64,000 bases of DNA, taken from assembly GCF_004166885.1 (NCBI RefSeq), contig NZ_RCYU01000001.1, positions 248,001-312,000 on the forward strand, given 5' to 3'. Origin of the DNA: Streptococcus sp. bf_0095. GTDB taxonomy: Bacteria > Bacillota > Bacilli > Lactobacillales > Streptococcaceae. Shown here one piece after another: positions 24,408 to 34,654 of the stretch (positions within the stretch are counted from its first letter, which is position 1; each line of letters opens with the position of its first letter). The translations under genes were made by a program, and so were the position numbers. The notes under the pieces were generated by a model that made no database searches, had not been told where the DNA came from, and was given only the letters and a program-made list of their open reading frames with translations.

Positions 24408-26705
24408 ATGCATCAGTATCAAGTAAAAATCCACTACCATCATCCCGTCGGTGATTATTTCGCCCGTGATATGTGGAAGTGGCATGAAGGAGTATGGGGA
24501 GAGGAAGTGTCTTTCTCCAAGCTCGATTATTTTGGAGTTGAGGGGCTCCTAGTTTATAACTGTGAGACACCTCAACACATTGGCCATGTCATCATCAAGG
24601 AAGGAAACTGGCTTAGTCAGTCGGATGAATACCATATTGAGCTTTTGCCAGAAGGGAAAGTGCGGGAAGTCTGGTTGATTCAAGGAGATGACACCGTTTA
24701 TTATTCCTTACAGGCTGCAATGACCAGTCATGAATACAGCCGTCGGAAGCCACACGCTTTTGATATGGCGACTCATTACCAGGAATTTGATGCCAAATGG
24801 GGCTATCAGGGTTGGTTGGGATATCGCCAGCAAGATGATGATTACCGCTTTAAACTTTGGGCACCTACTGCCAATAAAGTAGACCTTCTTATCTATGATT
24901 CTGTCGCCAATGACAGCAAGGTCTGGAAGGTTGTCCCAATGGTTCGTGGTCAGAGAGAATCTAGCGACCATGTTCGCAATAACTGTGGTGTCTGGTATGC
25001 AGATGTCATGGGAAACCTCAGTGGACTAGCCTATCAGTATAAGGTTTATTTTGATTACCATACAGAGGTTGCGCGTGATCCTTATACGATCGCTACCAGT
25101 GAAAATGGTAAAAAATCTGCCATTCTTTCTCATCAGGATTGCATCTTCCCTGCCTTTCAGTCAGAAGCTTATGAAAAGGCTGACTGGCGTCTGGATAATC
25201 CTTGTCAGGCGGTTGTCTATGAAATGCACGTCCGGGATTTGACCATCTCTCCGACTTCTGGTGTGGATGAAGCCTATCGAGGAACCTACCGAGGAGCTCA
25301 CCAGACTGGGACGAAGAACGCCCAAGGCGATGTCACAGCCTTTGACTATATCAAGGAATTAGGGGTCAATGTGGTTCAACTGCAACCAGTGACCGACCGC
25401 TATAAGACCTATGATGAAGACGGGAATGTCCTCTACAATTGGGGCTACGATGTGCAGAATTACTCTGCTCCAGAGACTAGTTACTCGACCAAACCTCACG
25501 ATCCTAAGACTACCATGCGCGAGTTAAAAGAAATGATACACGCCTATCATGAAGCGGGTATTTCGGTCGTCATGGATGTGGTCTATAATCATATCTATTC
25601 GACAGAAGATGGAGCCTTCCAAACAACCGTTCCTGATTATTACTACCGGATGAATCCAAATGGATCCTTCCAAAATGGTACAGGAGTTGGGAATGAGACG
25701 GCCAGTGAGCATGAGATGTACCGCAAATTCATGATTGATTCCTTGACTCATTGGGTAACAGAATATAAGATTGACGGTTTCCGCTTTGACTTAATGGGGA
25801 TTCACGATGTGGATACTATGAATGAAATCCGTGAAGCCATGGACGCAATTGATCCACGGATTCTCCTTTATGGAGAAGGTTGGGATATGGGGACAGGATT
25901 GGCTCCAGAAGATAAGGCCAAAAAGGACAATGCTTATCAAATGGCCCAAGTCGGTTTCTTTAATGATACCTCTCGAGATGCCATTAAGGGAGCTGAAGTC
26001 TTCGGATCCATCAAACGTGGCTATGTTAGTCGGAAGTCTACAGAAGACATCATTGCGCGTTCCGTTCTGGGAAGTGCAGAGTTGGGATCCTTCCTAACTC
26101 CAAGTCAGGTCCTCAACTATGTTGAAGCCCATGACAACTACAACCTCTACGATTTACTTTCTTATGTCCACCCAAATGATTCTCAGGAAAAAATTAAGAA
26201 GCAGGTAGAAATGGCGACAGCCATGAATCTCCTCTTCCAAGGGATGGCCTTTATGCAGGTTGGACAAGAGTTTCTACGAACCAAACTAGTTGCAACGGGC
26301 GAAGATGGTGAAGTGACACATGAAGATCGAGAACGGGCTATGAATTCCTATAATGCGCCAGATGCCGTCAACCAAGTCGATTGGGATTTAGTATCTGTCA
26401 ACAAGGATACAATCGAATATGTGCGTCAAATCATTCATTTGAAGAAGACCCTACCTGCCTTGTCCCTCGAATCTTATGAGGAGATTTATCAACATGTCTT
26501 TGTCCATACTGCCGATATGGGTAGTGGTGTTGTGGTCTTTGAATTGACCTGGGATAAACACTATTATGTTATCTTTAACACCAGTGGACTACCATTCTAT
26601 CTCCAGAACGCAAATCATCTTGAGCTCCTTGTTGGAAATAGCCGAAACAAACGTCCATTCTATGTAGAGAATTTAACAGCATCTGTCTTTGAATGGAAGA
26701 AATGA
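24408..26705 (+). CDS. pulA: Type I pullulanase
   Basis: Hydrolyses alpha-1,6 links in glycogen-like or pullulan-derived oligosaccharides. 765 residues without a signal peptide, so cytoplasmic, unlike the large secreted streptococcal pullulanase. The N-terminal CBM48-like part (YRFKLWAPTANKVDLLIYD) precedes the GH13 barrel with the pullulanase motif YNWGYDVQNYSAPE, DVVYNH, DGFRFDLMG (nucleophile Asp), LYGEGWDMG (acid/base Glu) and VEAHDN. The stop overlaps the start of dispersed element copy 4. Confidence 0.95.
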   Translation: MHQYQVKIHYHHPVGDYFARDMWKWHEGVWGEEVSFSKLDYFGVEGLLVYNCETPQHIGHVIIKEGNWLSQSDEYHIELLPEGKVREVWLIQGDDTVYYSLQAAMTSHEYSRRKPHAFDMATHYQEFDAKWGYQGWLGYRQQDDDYRFKLWAPTANKVDLLIYDSVANDSKVWKVVPMVRGQRESSDHVRNNCGVWYADVMGNLSGLAYQYKVYFDYHTEVARDPYTIATSENGKKSAILSHQDCIFPAFQSEAYEKADWRLDNPCQAVVYEMHVRDLTISPTSGVDEAYRGTYRGAHQTGTKNAQGDVTAFDYIKELGVNVVQLQPVTDRYKTYDEDGNVLYNWGYDVQNYSAPETSYSTKPHDPKTTMRELKEMIHAYHEAGISVVMDVVYNHIYSTEDGAFQTTVPDYYYRMNPNGSFQNGTGVGNETASEHEMYRKFMIDSLTHWVTEYKIDGFRFDLMGIHDVDTMNEIREAMDAIDPRILLYGEGWDMGTGLAPEDKAKKDNAYQMAQVGFFNDTSRDAIKGAEVFGSIKRGYVSRKSTEDIIARSVLGSAELGSFLTPSQVLNYVEAHDNYNLYDLLSYVHPNDSQEKIKKQVEMATAMNLLFQGMAFMQVGQEFLRTKLVATGEDGEVTHEDRERAMNSYNAPDAVNQVDWDLVSVNKDTIEYVRQIIHLKKTLPALSLESYEEIYQHVFVHTADMGSGVVVFELTWDKHYYVIFNTSGLPFYLQNANHLELLVGNSRNKRPFYVENLTASVFEWKK

Positions 26706-26878
26706 GAGTGGGACAGAAATCGGTAATTCGTTAGAATTCGATTTCGTCGTCCCACCTCCGCACAGTTGAGTAGGGCTGTAAAAGCTGATGAAATCAGCGT
26801 AGTAGAGCCCACTCAACCACTGCGTCTTGCTCGACAATCCAAAAATAATTGAGAGGCTAGGACTTTTGTCCCAATCTT
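26704..26878 (+). repeat. Dispersed three-hairpin element, copy 4
   Basis: Same element; begins two bases before the end of pulA. Its 3' end reads GTCCCAATCTT instead of GTCCCAGCCTC, so the third hairpin is weakened. The same GTCCCAATCTTATTT string recurs at the terminator near 27150. Confidence 0.88.
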
Positions 26879-26906
26879 ATTTCAAATAGAAGATAATGCT
26901 CTCTTA

Positions 26907-27043
26907 AAAACTTTCCTTAGGTGAGTCCGGACGTCAGCGAACTTCTCTGAAGTTCCAAGACTTAGTTTTGAACCTAAAGTTTCAAAACTCCCGAGTACTT
27001 GAAACATAGTGTTTCAAGTACTTTTCTCACAGCGGAAAGTTTT
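26907..27043. other. Closed multi-branch structure between convergent genes (possible ncRNA or element)
   Basis: AAAACTTTCC (26907-26916) pairs perfectly with GGAAAGTTTT (27034-27043), and GTGAG (26921-26925) with CTCAC (27026-27030). Inside lie three perfect hairpins in a row: GAACTTC/GAAGTTC (26939-26955), AGTTTTGAA/TTCAAAACT (26964-26989), and AGTACTTGAAACA/TGTTTCAAGTACT (26994-27022). No coding frame of note is present. With copy 4 of the dispersed element and the terminator at 27130 it fills the gene-free stretch 26706-27156. Confidence 0.6.
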
Positions 27044-27129
27044 AGATTTGCTTTAATAATCCAAGGTAATAGAAGTTTATTTTGAAAAACAGTCCAGCTT
27101 CCTTAAAGTAAAAACAGTTTGTCTATATT

Positions 27130-27172
27130 CAAAAATAAGATTGGGAGGTCCCAATCTTATTTTTTTTCTGAT
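27130..27172. terminator. Bidirectional terminator between pulA and ltaS
   Basis: An approximately 16-bp inverted repeat (AAAAATAAGATTGGGA with its complement, GG loop region) has T-runs on both strands. It reaches into the end of the ltaS coding sequence and should stop ltaS transcripts as well as read-through from pulA. Confidence 0.8.
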
Positions 27173-29343
27173 GAAGATGAGCTTGAGCTACTTGAGCTGG
27201 AATCCTCACTTGAAGAAGATGAACTGAACTGTTCAGGGTGGAGCTCCTTATAGCTTGGTGCTTTGAAGAGATCAACCGTTGATTGATTGCCTTTTTGGCT
27301 ATAGAGGCTGGTTGATGCATCACCTTTTTCTTTTTCAATTTTCTTCAATGCTTTCATCGAGTTGTTGTAGGAGTAGTCATCCGGGTTGACTTTACCAAGA
27401 TCATTTCCTGTATAGAATCGTAAGAGATCTCCTGTTTGGATACTATCACTAATCTTGAGTTGTAGATTCGCTGCCTCACGGATTTTATCCAGTTGCTCTT
27501 TCGTTGATTCGTCTGGATTGGTGATTTCTTCACCAGTCTTGGTGTAATAGGTCCGGCCACTGTAACTTGTATACTCAGGAGTCACAAAGTAGTTAGCAGA
27601 ACGGAAAGCTACGATTTGGCTATGATTTGGAGATAACAAGTCTTGACCAACTTGAAGGAAGTTCTTAGAATCAATTCCTAACAAGTGTTCTAATGTTGGA
27701 AGCATATCAATCTCTCCACCATAGGTCTCAATCACTTTCCCCTTGTCCATACCAGGAATGACCACCATATACGGTACGCGTTGCAACATGGCATTGTCAT
27801 AACTAGACCAAGTTTCAGAGTTCTTATCTAGCAAAGGAGCCAGAGTTGGATTTCGAGAATTAGAAATACCGTAGTGGTCCCCGTACAGAACAATAATGGA
27901 GTTCTCATAAAGACCAGAAGCTTTGAGATAATCGAAGAAGGCCTTGATGGAAGCATCCAAGTAGTTGGCTGTTGCGAAATAGCCATTAATGGTTTCATCT
28001 TGCGTCTCTGCAAGAGGGAAGCCAATTTCGTCACCAATCAGACTGGTTGTATAAGGATAGTGGTTAGAAACGGTAATGAACTTAGTATAAAACGGTTGTT
28101 GCATGTGTTCCAAGTACTTGATGGAATCCTTCAACATGATCTTATCATTAAGTCCATACTGGAAAGAGTTGGTATCATCTTGCTTGGTAAAATAAGAGGC
28201 ATCAAAGAAGTAATGGTAGCCCCATTGTTTGTAGGCTGTATTACGGTTCCAGAAGCTTCCGGCATTTCCGTGGAAAACAGCACTGGATTGGTAGCCATTC
28301 TTAGAAAGAATGAAAGGAGCTGCTTGCTGGGTATTGGTCCCACCGTAGTTCACCATAAAGGAACCTTGGTTCAAACCGAACAAGCCAGTCTCAATCATGG
28401 TTTCTGCATCCGATGTTTTACCAGCTTTTACCTGGTTGAAGACATTGGCAAATGCAAAGGTTTCGTTTGAATGGTAGAGCGAGTTGATAAAAGGGGTCAC
28501 TTCGTATTCTTTGCCATCGACTTTCAATTTATAGTCGATCAAGAATTGTTGGAAGCTTTCCAAATGGATATAGATAACATTACGACCTTTAGCAAGTCCA
28601 AAGGTTTCTGGGTTTGGTTGAGCATAATGGCTAGCAATATACTCTTCAACTGGCTTCAAATCAACCTCAGAAGCCTTTGAGCGTTCTTTATTGGCCATGT
28701 AAGTCTGGTTGGCACTGTAACCCAAAAAGGCAGGTAAACCAAGCGCACGAACTACATAGTAGTTGGAGAAGCCACGCGTTAACAATTCCGGACGGTCAAT
28801 CTCTGCCAAGAAAAGGTTGGCAGAGAAGAGCATAGCAGAGAGCGAAGTCACTGCAAAACTTGCCCGTTTGTTAAAGGGACGGTGATCTAGTTTGACCAAT
28901 TTCTTTAAGAAGAGGAAAGCTAGAATCGGGAAGTCTAAAATATAGATAATATCCCAGGGACGGAATAATTCTAAGGCTGCAGCTCCAAGACCGGCGGAAA
29001 CCTTACTAGAGGCCAGCATGGTATTAACCGTTACAAAGTCTGTAAACTCACGATAATAAATCGAGTTGGAAATCAACCAGATAAATAAAATGACATAGAT
29101 GCTAAAAGATAGCAAATAAAAGAGTTTGGTTCTCTTAATATAAAAAGCGAGACCGATCAATAAGAGGCTTAACGGTATCGGGTTAATGACTGCGAGAAAA
29201 ACCTGATAGAAGCCTTGAATATCTAAATTAAAGTCTACTGTATAGGCCCACATGGTTTTAAACCAATATAGCAACAGTAGGGTAAAGACAAATCCTAGTC
29301 TGGTACTCATAGCATCGAGTATCGTTTTGGTAATTTTTTTCAC
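27157..29343 (-). CDS. ltaS: Lipoteichoic acid synthase (LtaS type)
   Basis: Polymerises glycerol-phosphate from phosphatidylglycerol into lipoteichoic acid on the outer face of the membrane. 728 residues: five helices within about residues 15-180, then the sulfatase-fold domain with E262 (IHLESFQ), nucleophile T310 in AGKTSDAE, and VLYGDHYG as a further metal site. The tail is unusual: about 20 serines interrupted by Glu/Asp (residues about 703-728). Alone on the minus strand, convergent with pulA. Confidence 0.93.
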   Translation of the reverse strand: MKKITKTILDAMSTRLGFVFTLLLLYWFKTMWAYTVDFNLDIQGFYQVFLAVINPIPLSLLLIGLAFYIKRTKLFYLLSFSIYVILFIWLISNSIYYREFTDFVTVNTMLASSKVSAGLGAAALELFRPWDIIYILDFPILAFLFLKKLVKLDHRPFNKRASFAVTSLSAMLFSANLFLAEIDRPELLTRGFSNYYVVRALGLPAFLGYSANQTYMANKERSKASEVDLKPVEEYIASHYAQPNPETFGLAKGRNVIYIHLESFQQFLIDYKLKVDGKEYEVTPFINSLYHSNETFAFANVFNQVKAGKTSDAETMIETGLFGLNQGSFMVNYGGTNTQQAAPFILSKNGYQSSAVFHGNAGSFWNRNTAYKQWGYHYFFDASYFTKQDDTNSFQYGLNDKIMLKDSIKYLEHMQQPFYTKFITVSNHYPYTTSLIGDEIGFPLAETQDETINGYFATANYLDASIKAFFDYLKASGLYENSIIVLYGDHYGISNSRNPTLAPLLDKNSETWSSYDNAMLQRVPYMVVIPGMDKGKVIETYGGEIDMLPTLEHLLGIDSKNFLQVGQDLLSPNHSQIVAFRSANYFVTPEYTSYSGRTYYTKTGEEITNPDESTKEQLDKIREAANLQLKISDSIQTGDLLRFYTGNDLGKVNPDDYSYNNSMKALKKIEKEKGDASTSLYSQKGNQSTVDLFKAPSYKELHPEQFSSSSSSEDSSSSSSSSSSSEKK

Positions 29344-29550
29344 AAAAATATACTTCCTTGCCTTATTTCCTAAAAATTTTCTTACAACAGTATACCATAA
29401 TTTAAAACGTTTTGAAAATAAAGCAAGTGTTTAATTCGGGACAAAACGCTAAAGTCTAAGATGATGAATCAATTAGTCAACAAAAGCTAGGAGAATGTCA
29501 AATAAGAGTTTTAAATCTTCAATGTTAATCGTATTTTTAAGGAAGAGACT

Positions 29551-29579
29551 TTGTGAATTTTTGAAAATTTTGATACAAT
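29551..29579 (+). promoter_or_regulatory. Promoter of the RlmI-like gene, leaderless arrangement
   Basis: TTGTGA (29551-29556) and TACAAT (29574-29579) with a 17-bp spacer. The ATG at 29587 is seven bases after the -10 box, so the message should start at or within a base or two of the start codon. Confidence 0.65.
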
Positions 29580-29586
29580 AGAGAGT

Positions 29587-30747
29587 ATGAAAAAGCTGAC
29601 AATTAACCGACAAGTTGAGAAGAAAATCCATAAAGGTTATAAGATTTTAGAGAAGATTGATTTTGGTCAACTCCCCTTTGACAATGAGGTGGTTGAGCTG
29701 GTCACAGCTTCAGGTCATTTTCTAGGGACAGGCTATCTTTCAGAGCAAAACAAGGGTCTTGGTTGGGTCATTTCCACCAAGAAAATCACCTTGGATCAGG
29801 CTTACTTTAGTCAGCTATTTGCTAAGGCCAAGTCCAAGCGCCAGTCTTATTATCAGTCGGAATTGGATACAGCTTTTAGAATTTTTAATCAAGAAGGCGA
29901 CGGATTTGGTGGCTTGACCATTGATCTCTATGGAGATTATGCTGTCTTTTCCATCTACAATGCCTTTGTTTATCAAATCAGAGAGTTGCTTGTTGCGGCT
30001 TTTCAAGAAGTCTTTCCAGAGGTCTTGGGAGGATATGAAAAAATCCGTTTCAAGGATCCAGGTTATGAGTCAGCCCATCTTTTTGGTCAAGAAGCTCCAG
30101 AGCAGTTTTTGATTTTGGAAAATGGTGTTCGCTACCAAGTCTTTCTGAATGATGGCTTGATGACAGGGATTTTCTTAGACCAACACGATGTGCGTGCTAG
30201 CTTAGTAGATGGCTTAGCTGCAGGTAAAAGCTTGCTCAATATGTTTTCTTACACAGCGGCTTTTTCGGTAGCAGCGGCTATGGGAGGAGCAGTAGAAACA
30301 ACCTCTGTTGATTTGGCTAAGCGGAGTCGTGAACTATCTGAAGCTCATTTTGTGGCAAATGGTCTAGCATTGGACCAGCACCGCTTTATCGTCATGGATG
30401 TTTTTGATTATTATAAGTATGCTAAGCGTCATGGCTTGACTTATGATGTGATCGTTTTAGATCCGCCGAGTTTTGCTCGCAATAAGAAGCGTACCTTCTC
30501 AGTTGCGAAGGATTACCACAAACTAATCGAGCAGTCCCTAGAAATCTTGAAACCAAAAGGAATTTTGATTGCTAGTACGAATGCTGCAAATGTCAGTCGG
30601 GATAAATTTAAGAAAGAAATTGAAAAGGGCTTTAAAGGCCGGAAACATCGGTATATCAGTGAGGTCGGACTTCCAGCTGATTTTCGATATAACGAAAAAG
30701 AAGAAAGTAGTAATTACTTAAAAGTATTTACGATTAGGGTGGATTAA
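29587..30747 (+). CDS. Class I SAM-dependent rRNA methyltransferase (RlmI/RlmK-like)
   Basis: 386 residues: N-terminal PUA-like RNA-binding part (about 1-75), then a Rossmann methyltransferase with [17 protein letters not shown] (SAM loop), [10 protein letters not shown], and the m5C-type motif [12 protein letters not shown]. RlmI methylates a cytosine in 23S rRNA in E. coli; the target here is inferred from family only. The start codon is immediately downstream of a promoter. Its stop overlaps the aroD start, so it heads the aromatic operon. Confidence 0.88.
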   Translation: MKKLTINRQVEKKIHKGYKILEKIDFGQLPFDNEVVELVTASGHFLGTGYLSEQNKGLGWVISTKKITLDQAYFSQLFAKAKSKRQSYYQSELDTAFRIFNQEGDGFGGLTIDLYGDYAVFSIYNAFVYQIRELLVAAFQEVFPEVLGGYEKIRFKDPGYESAHLFGQEAPEQFLILENGVRYQVFLNDGLMTGIFLDQHDVRASLVDGLAAGKSLLNMFSYTAAFSVAAAMGGAVETTSVDLAKRSRELSEAHFVANGLALDQHRFIVMDVFDYYKYAKRHGLTYDVIVLDPPSFARNKKRTFSVAKDYHKLIEQSLEILKPKGILIASTNAANVSRDKFKKEIEKGFKGRKHRYISEVGLPADFRYNEKEESSNYLKVFTIRVD

Positions 30748-31424
30748 TGAAATTAGTCGTTTCTGTAATGCCAAGAAATTTTGAAGAAGCACAGGCCATT
30801 GATGCCAGTCGTTATCAAGATGCAGATGTGATTGAATGGCGTGCGGATTACTTGGACAAAAATGATATCTTACAAGTGGCGCCTGCCATCTTTGAAAAAT
30901 TTGCAGGTCGTGAGATTTTATTTACGCTACGGACCCGGGAGCAGGGAGGAGAAATTGAGCTTTCTGGTGAAGAGTACGTAGCTCTTATCCATGATATCAA
31001 CAACATCTACCATCCGGATTATGTCGATTTTGAGTACTTTGGTCATCAGGCCGAATTTAATCAGATGATGGATTATTCCAATCTTTGCTTAAGCTACCAT
31101 AATTTCCAGGAAACCCCTGAAAATATGATGGAAATTATGTCAGAGTTAACCAGCTTTACACCGAAATTGGTCAAGGTATCTGTGATGGCTCATACCGAGC
31201 AGGATGTTCTGGACCTAATGAACTATACACGTGGCTTTAAGACGCTAAATCCAGAACAAGAGTTCGTTACCATTTCTATGGGGAAAATCGGCCGAATCTC
31301 TCGCATTGCTGCCGATTTAACCGGTTCTGTTTGGTCCTATGCTAGTGTAGGAGTGGAAAGTGCACCAGGTCAAATTAGCTTATCCAGCATGCACAAGATT
31401 CGGGAGATCTTAGATGAAGATTGA
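30747..31424 (+). CDS. aroD: 3-Dehydroquinate dehydratase, type I
   Basis: Third step of the shikimate pathway. 225 residues of the class I (Schiff-base) type: Glu/Arg pocket [21 protein letters not shown], catalytic His in LSYHNFQ and Schiff-base Lys in [12 protein letters not shown]. The ATG shares a base with the upstream stop (TAATG), and the end overlaps aroE by 11 nt. Confidence 0.96.
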   Translation: MKLVVSVMPRNFEEAQAIDASRYQDADVIEWRADYLDKNDILQVAPAIFEKFAGREILFTLRTREQGGEIELSGEEYVALIHDINNIYHPDYVDFEYFGHQAEFNQMMDYSNLCLSYHNFQETPENMMEIMSELTSFTPKLVKVSVMAHTEQDVLDLMNYTRGFKTLNPEQEFVTISMGKIGRISRIAADLTGSVWSYASVGVESAPGQISLSSMHKIREILDED

Positions 31425-32289
31425 TGGCTATACGCGAATGGCGGCCGTGATTGCCAAGCCCATTCGTCATAGTATCTCACCCTTTATTCACAATCAGGCT
31501 TATCAACTAACCGCGACCAATGTAGTCTATCTTGCTTGGGAAGTGGAAGAAGAACAAGTCGAACAAAGTCTTCAACAGTTACGGGTACTGGATATGTTGG
31601 GCGCTAATATTTCCATGCCTTACAAGAAAAAGGTCTTGCCATTTTTAGATCAGGTAGATGGAAGCACACAACTTATTGGTTCGGTCAATACGATTGTTCA
31701 GAAAGATGGTCGTTTAACAGGCTACAACACAGACGGACTTGGTTTTCTAAAGAGTCTCCCTAAGACTTTTTCGATAAAGAATAAGAAACTTGTCCTTTTA
31801 GGAGCGGGTGGTGCTGCGACTGCTATTGTTGTAGAGGCTATTCGGCAAGGAGTTGGCGAGATTCATTTATTTGTTCGTCCAGAAAGTTTAGATAAGTATC
31901 AGGCTATCTTTGCTCCACTATCCGAAACTCTTGATGTTTCAATTGTCCTTCATGACTTATCCAGTCGGGATCAGTTGAATGCAACGATAGAGGGGACGGA
32001 TTTATTGATCAATGCTACAGGACTTGGAATGGACGGGTCTTCTCTCCCTATTCCGAAAGAGTTTAACTTTCCTAAAGAATGTCTAGTGGCTGATTTAGCT
32101 TATTTTCCTGCCAAGACACCATTTCTTCAATTAGCAGAAGAACAAGGGGCAAAAACCTTAAATGGCTTGGGAATGCTCTTCCATCAAGCTGCCGTTGCCT
32201 TCGAACTGATGACGGATAAAACTTTCCCGGAAGAGGAAGTCTGGCAAGCTTTGAAATTGGAATACCCAGATTATGTATTAGAAAAATGA
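31414..32289 (+). CDS. aroE: Shikimate dehydrogenase
   Basis: Reduces 3-dehydroshikimate to shikimate with NADPH. 291 residues. Substrate pocket [12 protein letters not shown] and [15 protein letters not shown] (catalytic Lys), cofactor loop [11 protein letters not shown], and the closing [18 protein letters not shown]. It overlaps aroD and ends in a weak hairpin before aroB. Confidence 0.96.
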   Translation: MKIDGYTRMAAVIAKPIRHSISPFIHNQAYQLTATNVVYLAWEVEEEQVEQSLQQLRVLDMLGANISMPYKKKVLPFLDQVDGSTQLIGSVNTIVQKDGRLTGYNTDGLGFLKSLPKTFSIKNKKLVLLGAGGAATAIVVEAIRQGVGEIHLFVRPESLDKYQAIFAPLSETLDVSIVLHDLSSRDQLNATIEGTDLLINATGLGMDGSSLPIPKEFNFPKECLVADLAYFPAKTPFLQLAEEQGAKTLNGLGMLFHQAAVAFELMTDKTFPEEEVWQALKLEYPDYVLEK

Positions 32290-32294
32290 TGGAA

Positions 32295-32347
32295 GAAAAC
32301 AGAAAAACTTAATCAAGTATGCTCTGTTTTCTATTTTTATACAATAG
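32295..32347 (+). terminator. Possible terminator or pause between aroE and aroB
   Basis: GAAAACAGA (32295-32303) pairs with TCTGTTTTC (32333-32341) and is followed by TATTTTT. The 29-nt loop makes it weak; a TACAAT box just after it (about 32340-32345) may restart transcription at aroB. Confidence 0.4.
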
Positions 32348-32390
32348 TGAAATTGTAATCTTTTTCACATGGATTTGAAAGGAGATTCTT

Positions 32391-33455
32391 ATGAAGGTGA
32401 ATGTTGATCTACCAAAGAATGGTTATGAGATTGTCATTGAGAATGGAGCGATCCAAAAGGTTGGAACCTGGCTCAGTCATTTATGGGAAGCTCAAAAAGT
32501 AGCAGTCATTACAGACAATCATGTAGGGTCTCTTTATGCAAGTCAGGTGGTAAAAAGCCTTGAAAGTGAAGGATTTACAGTGATTAGCTTTGAGTTCCTA
32601 GAAGGAGAAGCTAGTAAAAATCTGACGACCGTTCAAAAAGTCTATGAATTCTTAGCCAAGAATGGGATGACACGATCAGATGGCATCCTCGCTCTTGGTG
32701 GTGGTGTTGTTGGTGATCTAGCTGGCTTTGTAGCATCCACCTATATGCGGGGAATCCATTTCGTCCAAGTACCGACTAGTTTGACAGCGCAGGTTGACTC
32801 CTCTATCGGAGGTAAGACCGGAGTCAATACACTCTATGCTAAGAACATGGTAGGAACCTTTGCCCAACCGGATGGGGTTCTGATCGATCCTGAAGTGTTG
32901 CGGACTCTTGGCCAGCGCGAGTTGATCGAGGGCATGGGGGAAGTCATTAAGTACGGTCTCATCGAAGATCCTGCCTTATGGGAAGAACTGGATCAAATGG
33001 ATGGCACCATTGAGTCTATTTATGAGCATGCAGAATCCTTGATTGCCCATTCCTGTCAAGTCAAGCGCAAGATGGTCGTCGAAGATGAGTTAGACCAGGG
33101 CATTCGTCTTTATTTGAATTTCGGTCATACCCTTGGTCATGCGATCGAAGCAACAGCCGGTTATGGCCAGATCATGCACGGAGAAGCCGTAGCGATAGGA
33201 ATGGTGCAAGTCACTAAGGTGGCAGAAGCCAAGGGATTGGTTCAAGCTGGTTTAACGCAGGCTATTCGTCAAATGTGTCAAAAATTTGGCTTACCAGTAG
33301 AATTCCATACTTGGGATAAGGAAAAGCTTTATCAGGCCTTGACCTTAGACAAGAAGGCCAGGGGCAATCAATTGAAACTTGTTTTGGTACCTGAAATTGG
33401 AACTTGTCAGATCCATCCAGTCCTATTGGAAGAAATGAGAGACTTCTTACAGTAA
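32391..33455 (+). CDS. aroB: 3-Dehydroquinate synthase
   Basis: Second step of the shikimate pathway: cyclises DAHP with NAD and a divalent metal. 354 residues with the nucleotide loop [21 protein letters not shown] cut by [20 protein letters not shown] and metal-binding [13 protein letters not shown] and [18 protein letters not shown] precedes the ATG. Confidence 0.97.
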   Translation: MKVNVDLPKNGYEIVIENGAIQKVGTWLSHLWEAQKVAVITDNHVGSLYASQVVKSLESEGFTVISFEFLEGEASKNLTTVQKVYEFLAKNGMTRSDGILALGGGVVGDLAGFVASTYMRGIHFVQVPTSLTAQVDSSIGGKTGVNTLYAKNMVGTFAQPDGVLIDPEVLRTLGQRELIEGMGEVIKYGLIEDPALWEELDQMDGTIESIYEHAESLIAHSCQVKRKMVVEDELDQGIRLYLNFGHTLGHAIEATAGYGQIMHGEAVAIGMVQVTKVAEAKGLVQAGLTQAIRQMCQKFGLPVEFHTWDKEKLYQALTLDKKARGNQLKLVLVPEIGTCQIHPVLLEEMRDFLQ

Positions 33456-33475
33456 GAATCGATAAAGGAGATACC

Positions 33476-34642
33476 ATGCGTTATTTAACAGCAGGAGAAT
33501 CACACGGACCACGACTTACAGCTATTATCGAAGGAGTGCCAGCAGGGCTCCCTTTGACAGCTGATTATATCAACGTCGAATTAAAACGTCGCCAGGGTGG
33601 CTACGGTCGTGGAGCACGGATGAAGATTGAAAGCGATCAGGTCGAGATCACCTCTGGTGTTCGCCATGGCTTGACCATGGGAGGTCCTATCACCTTGAAT
33701 GTCACCAATCTAGACCATCAAAAATGGTTGGAGATCATGTCTGTCAGTGATGTGGAGGAAAAGAAAAAGGGGCTCCGGAAAATTACCAAGCCTCGTCCAG
33801 GCCACGCTGATTTGGTTGGTGGGATCAAGTACCGCTTTGATGACTTGAGAAATTCTTTGGAACGGTCATCCGCTCGGGAAACAACCATGCGGGTAGCAGT
33901 AGGTGCAGTAGCCAAACGTTTATTGGAAGAGATTGGGGTTCAAGTAGCTAGTCATATCGTCAATTTCGGAGGAATCGAAGTAAAGGTTCCGGAAAATCTA
34001 ACAGTTTCCCAAATCAAGGAAGCGGTCGCTCAATCAGAAGTTTCCATCGTTAATCGAGAGCGAGAAGAGGAAATCAAGGCCTATATCGATAGTGTGAAGA
34101 AAGAAGGGGAAACCATCGGAGGGATCGTCGAAACGATTGTAGGTGGTGTGCCTGTCGGTCTGGGATCTTTTGTCCAATGGGACAAGAAATTGGATGCCAA
34201 AATCGCTCAAGGGGTTGTCTCTATCAATGCCTTTAAAGGTGTAGAGTTCGGTCTAGGCTTTGAAGTAGGTCGTCGAAAAGGCAGTCAAGTCATGGACGAA
34301 ATTCTCTGGTCTGAGCAGGATGGGTATACTCGTCGAACCAATCATCTGGGCGGATTTGAAGGCGGCATGACCAATGGAGAGCCGATTATCGTCCGTGGAG
34401 TAATGAAACCAATCCCAACTCTTTATAAACCCCTCATGAGTGTCGATATTGAAACGCACGAACCGTATAAGGCAACGGTGGAGCGGAGTGACCCAACAGC
34501 GCTTCCAGCTGCAGGGGTTGTCATGGAGGCTGTGGTGGCAACGATCTTAGCCACAGAAGTCTTGGACAAGTTCTCTTCTGATAATCTGGAAGAATTGAAG
34601 GAAGCTGTCGAGCGTCATCGGGCCTATACCAAAGCTTTCTAA
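33476..34642 (+). CDS. aroC: Chorismate synthase
   Basis: Last shared step: converts EPSP to chorismate using reduced FMN as catalyst. 388 residues from the ATG at 33476, which has AAAGGAG at proper distance and starts with the family sequence [20 protein letters not shown]. An in-frame upstream ATG at 33404 lies inside aroB. Other blocks are [12 protein letters not shown] and [14 protein letters not shown]. It follows aroB by 20 nt. Confidence 0.97.
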   Translation: MRYLTAGESHGPRLTAIIEGVPAGLPLTADYINVELKRRQGGYGRGARMKIESDQVEITSGVRHGLTMGGPITLNVTNLDHQKWLEIMSVSDVEEKKKGLRKITKPRPGHADLVGGIKYRFDDLRNSLERSSARETTMRVAVGAVAKRLLEEIGVQVASHIVNFGGIEVKVPENLTVSQIKEAVAQSEVSIVNREREEEIKAYIDSVKKEGETIGGIVETIVGGVPVGLGSFVQWDKKLDAKIAQGVVSINAFKGVEFGLGFEVGRRKGSQVMDEILWSEQDGYTRRTNHLGGFEGGMTNGEPIIVRGVMKPIPTLYKPLMSVDIETHEPYKATVERSDPTALPAAGVVMEAVVATILATEVLDKFSSDNLEELKEAVERHRAYTKAF

Positions 34643-34654
34643 CTGGAGAAATAG

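Noticed and set aside
27874..28470. 198-codon open frame on the plus strand within ltaS
   Set aside because: It is antisense to an intact well-conserved gene, has no ribosome site or promoter, and its composition is a mirror of the ltaS codons.
29395..29415. AAAACGTTTT palindrome upstream of ltaS as a cre or other operator
   Set aside because: It lacks key cre positions and short AT-rich palindromes are common in this sequence.
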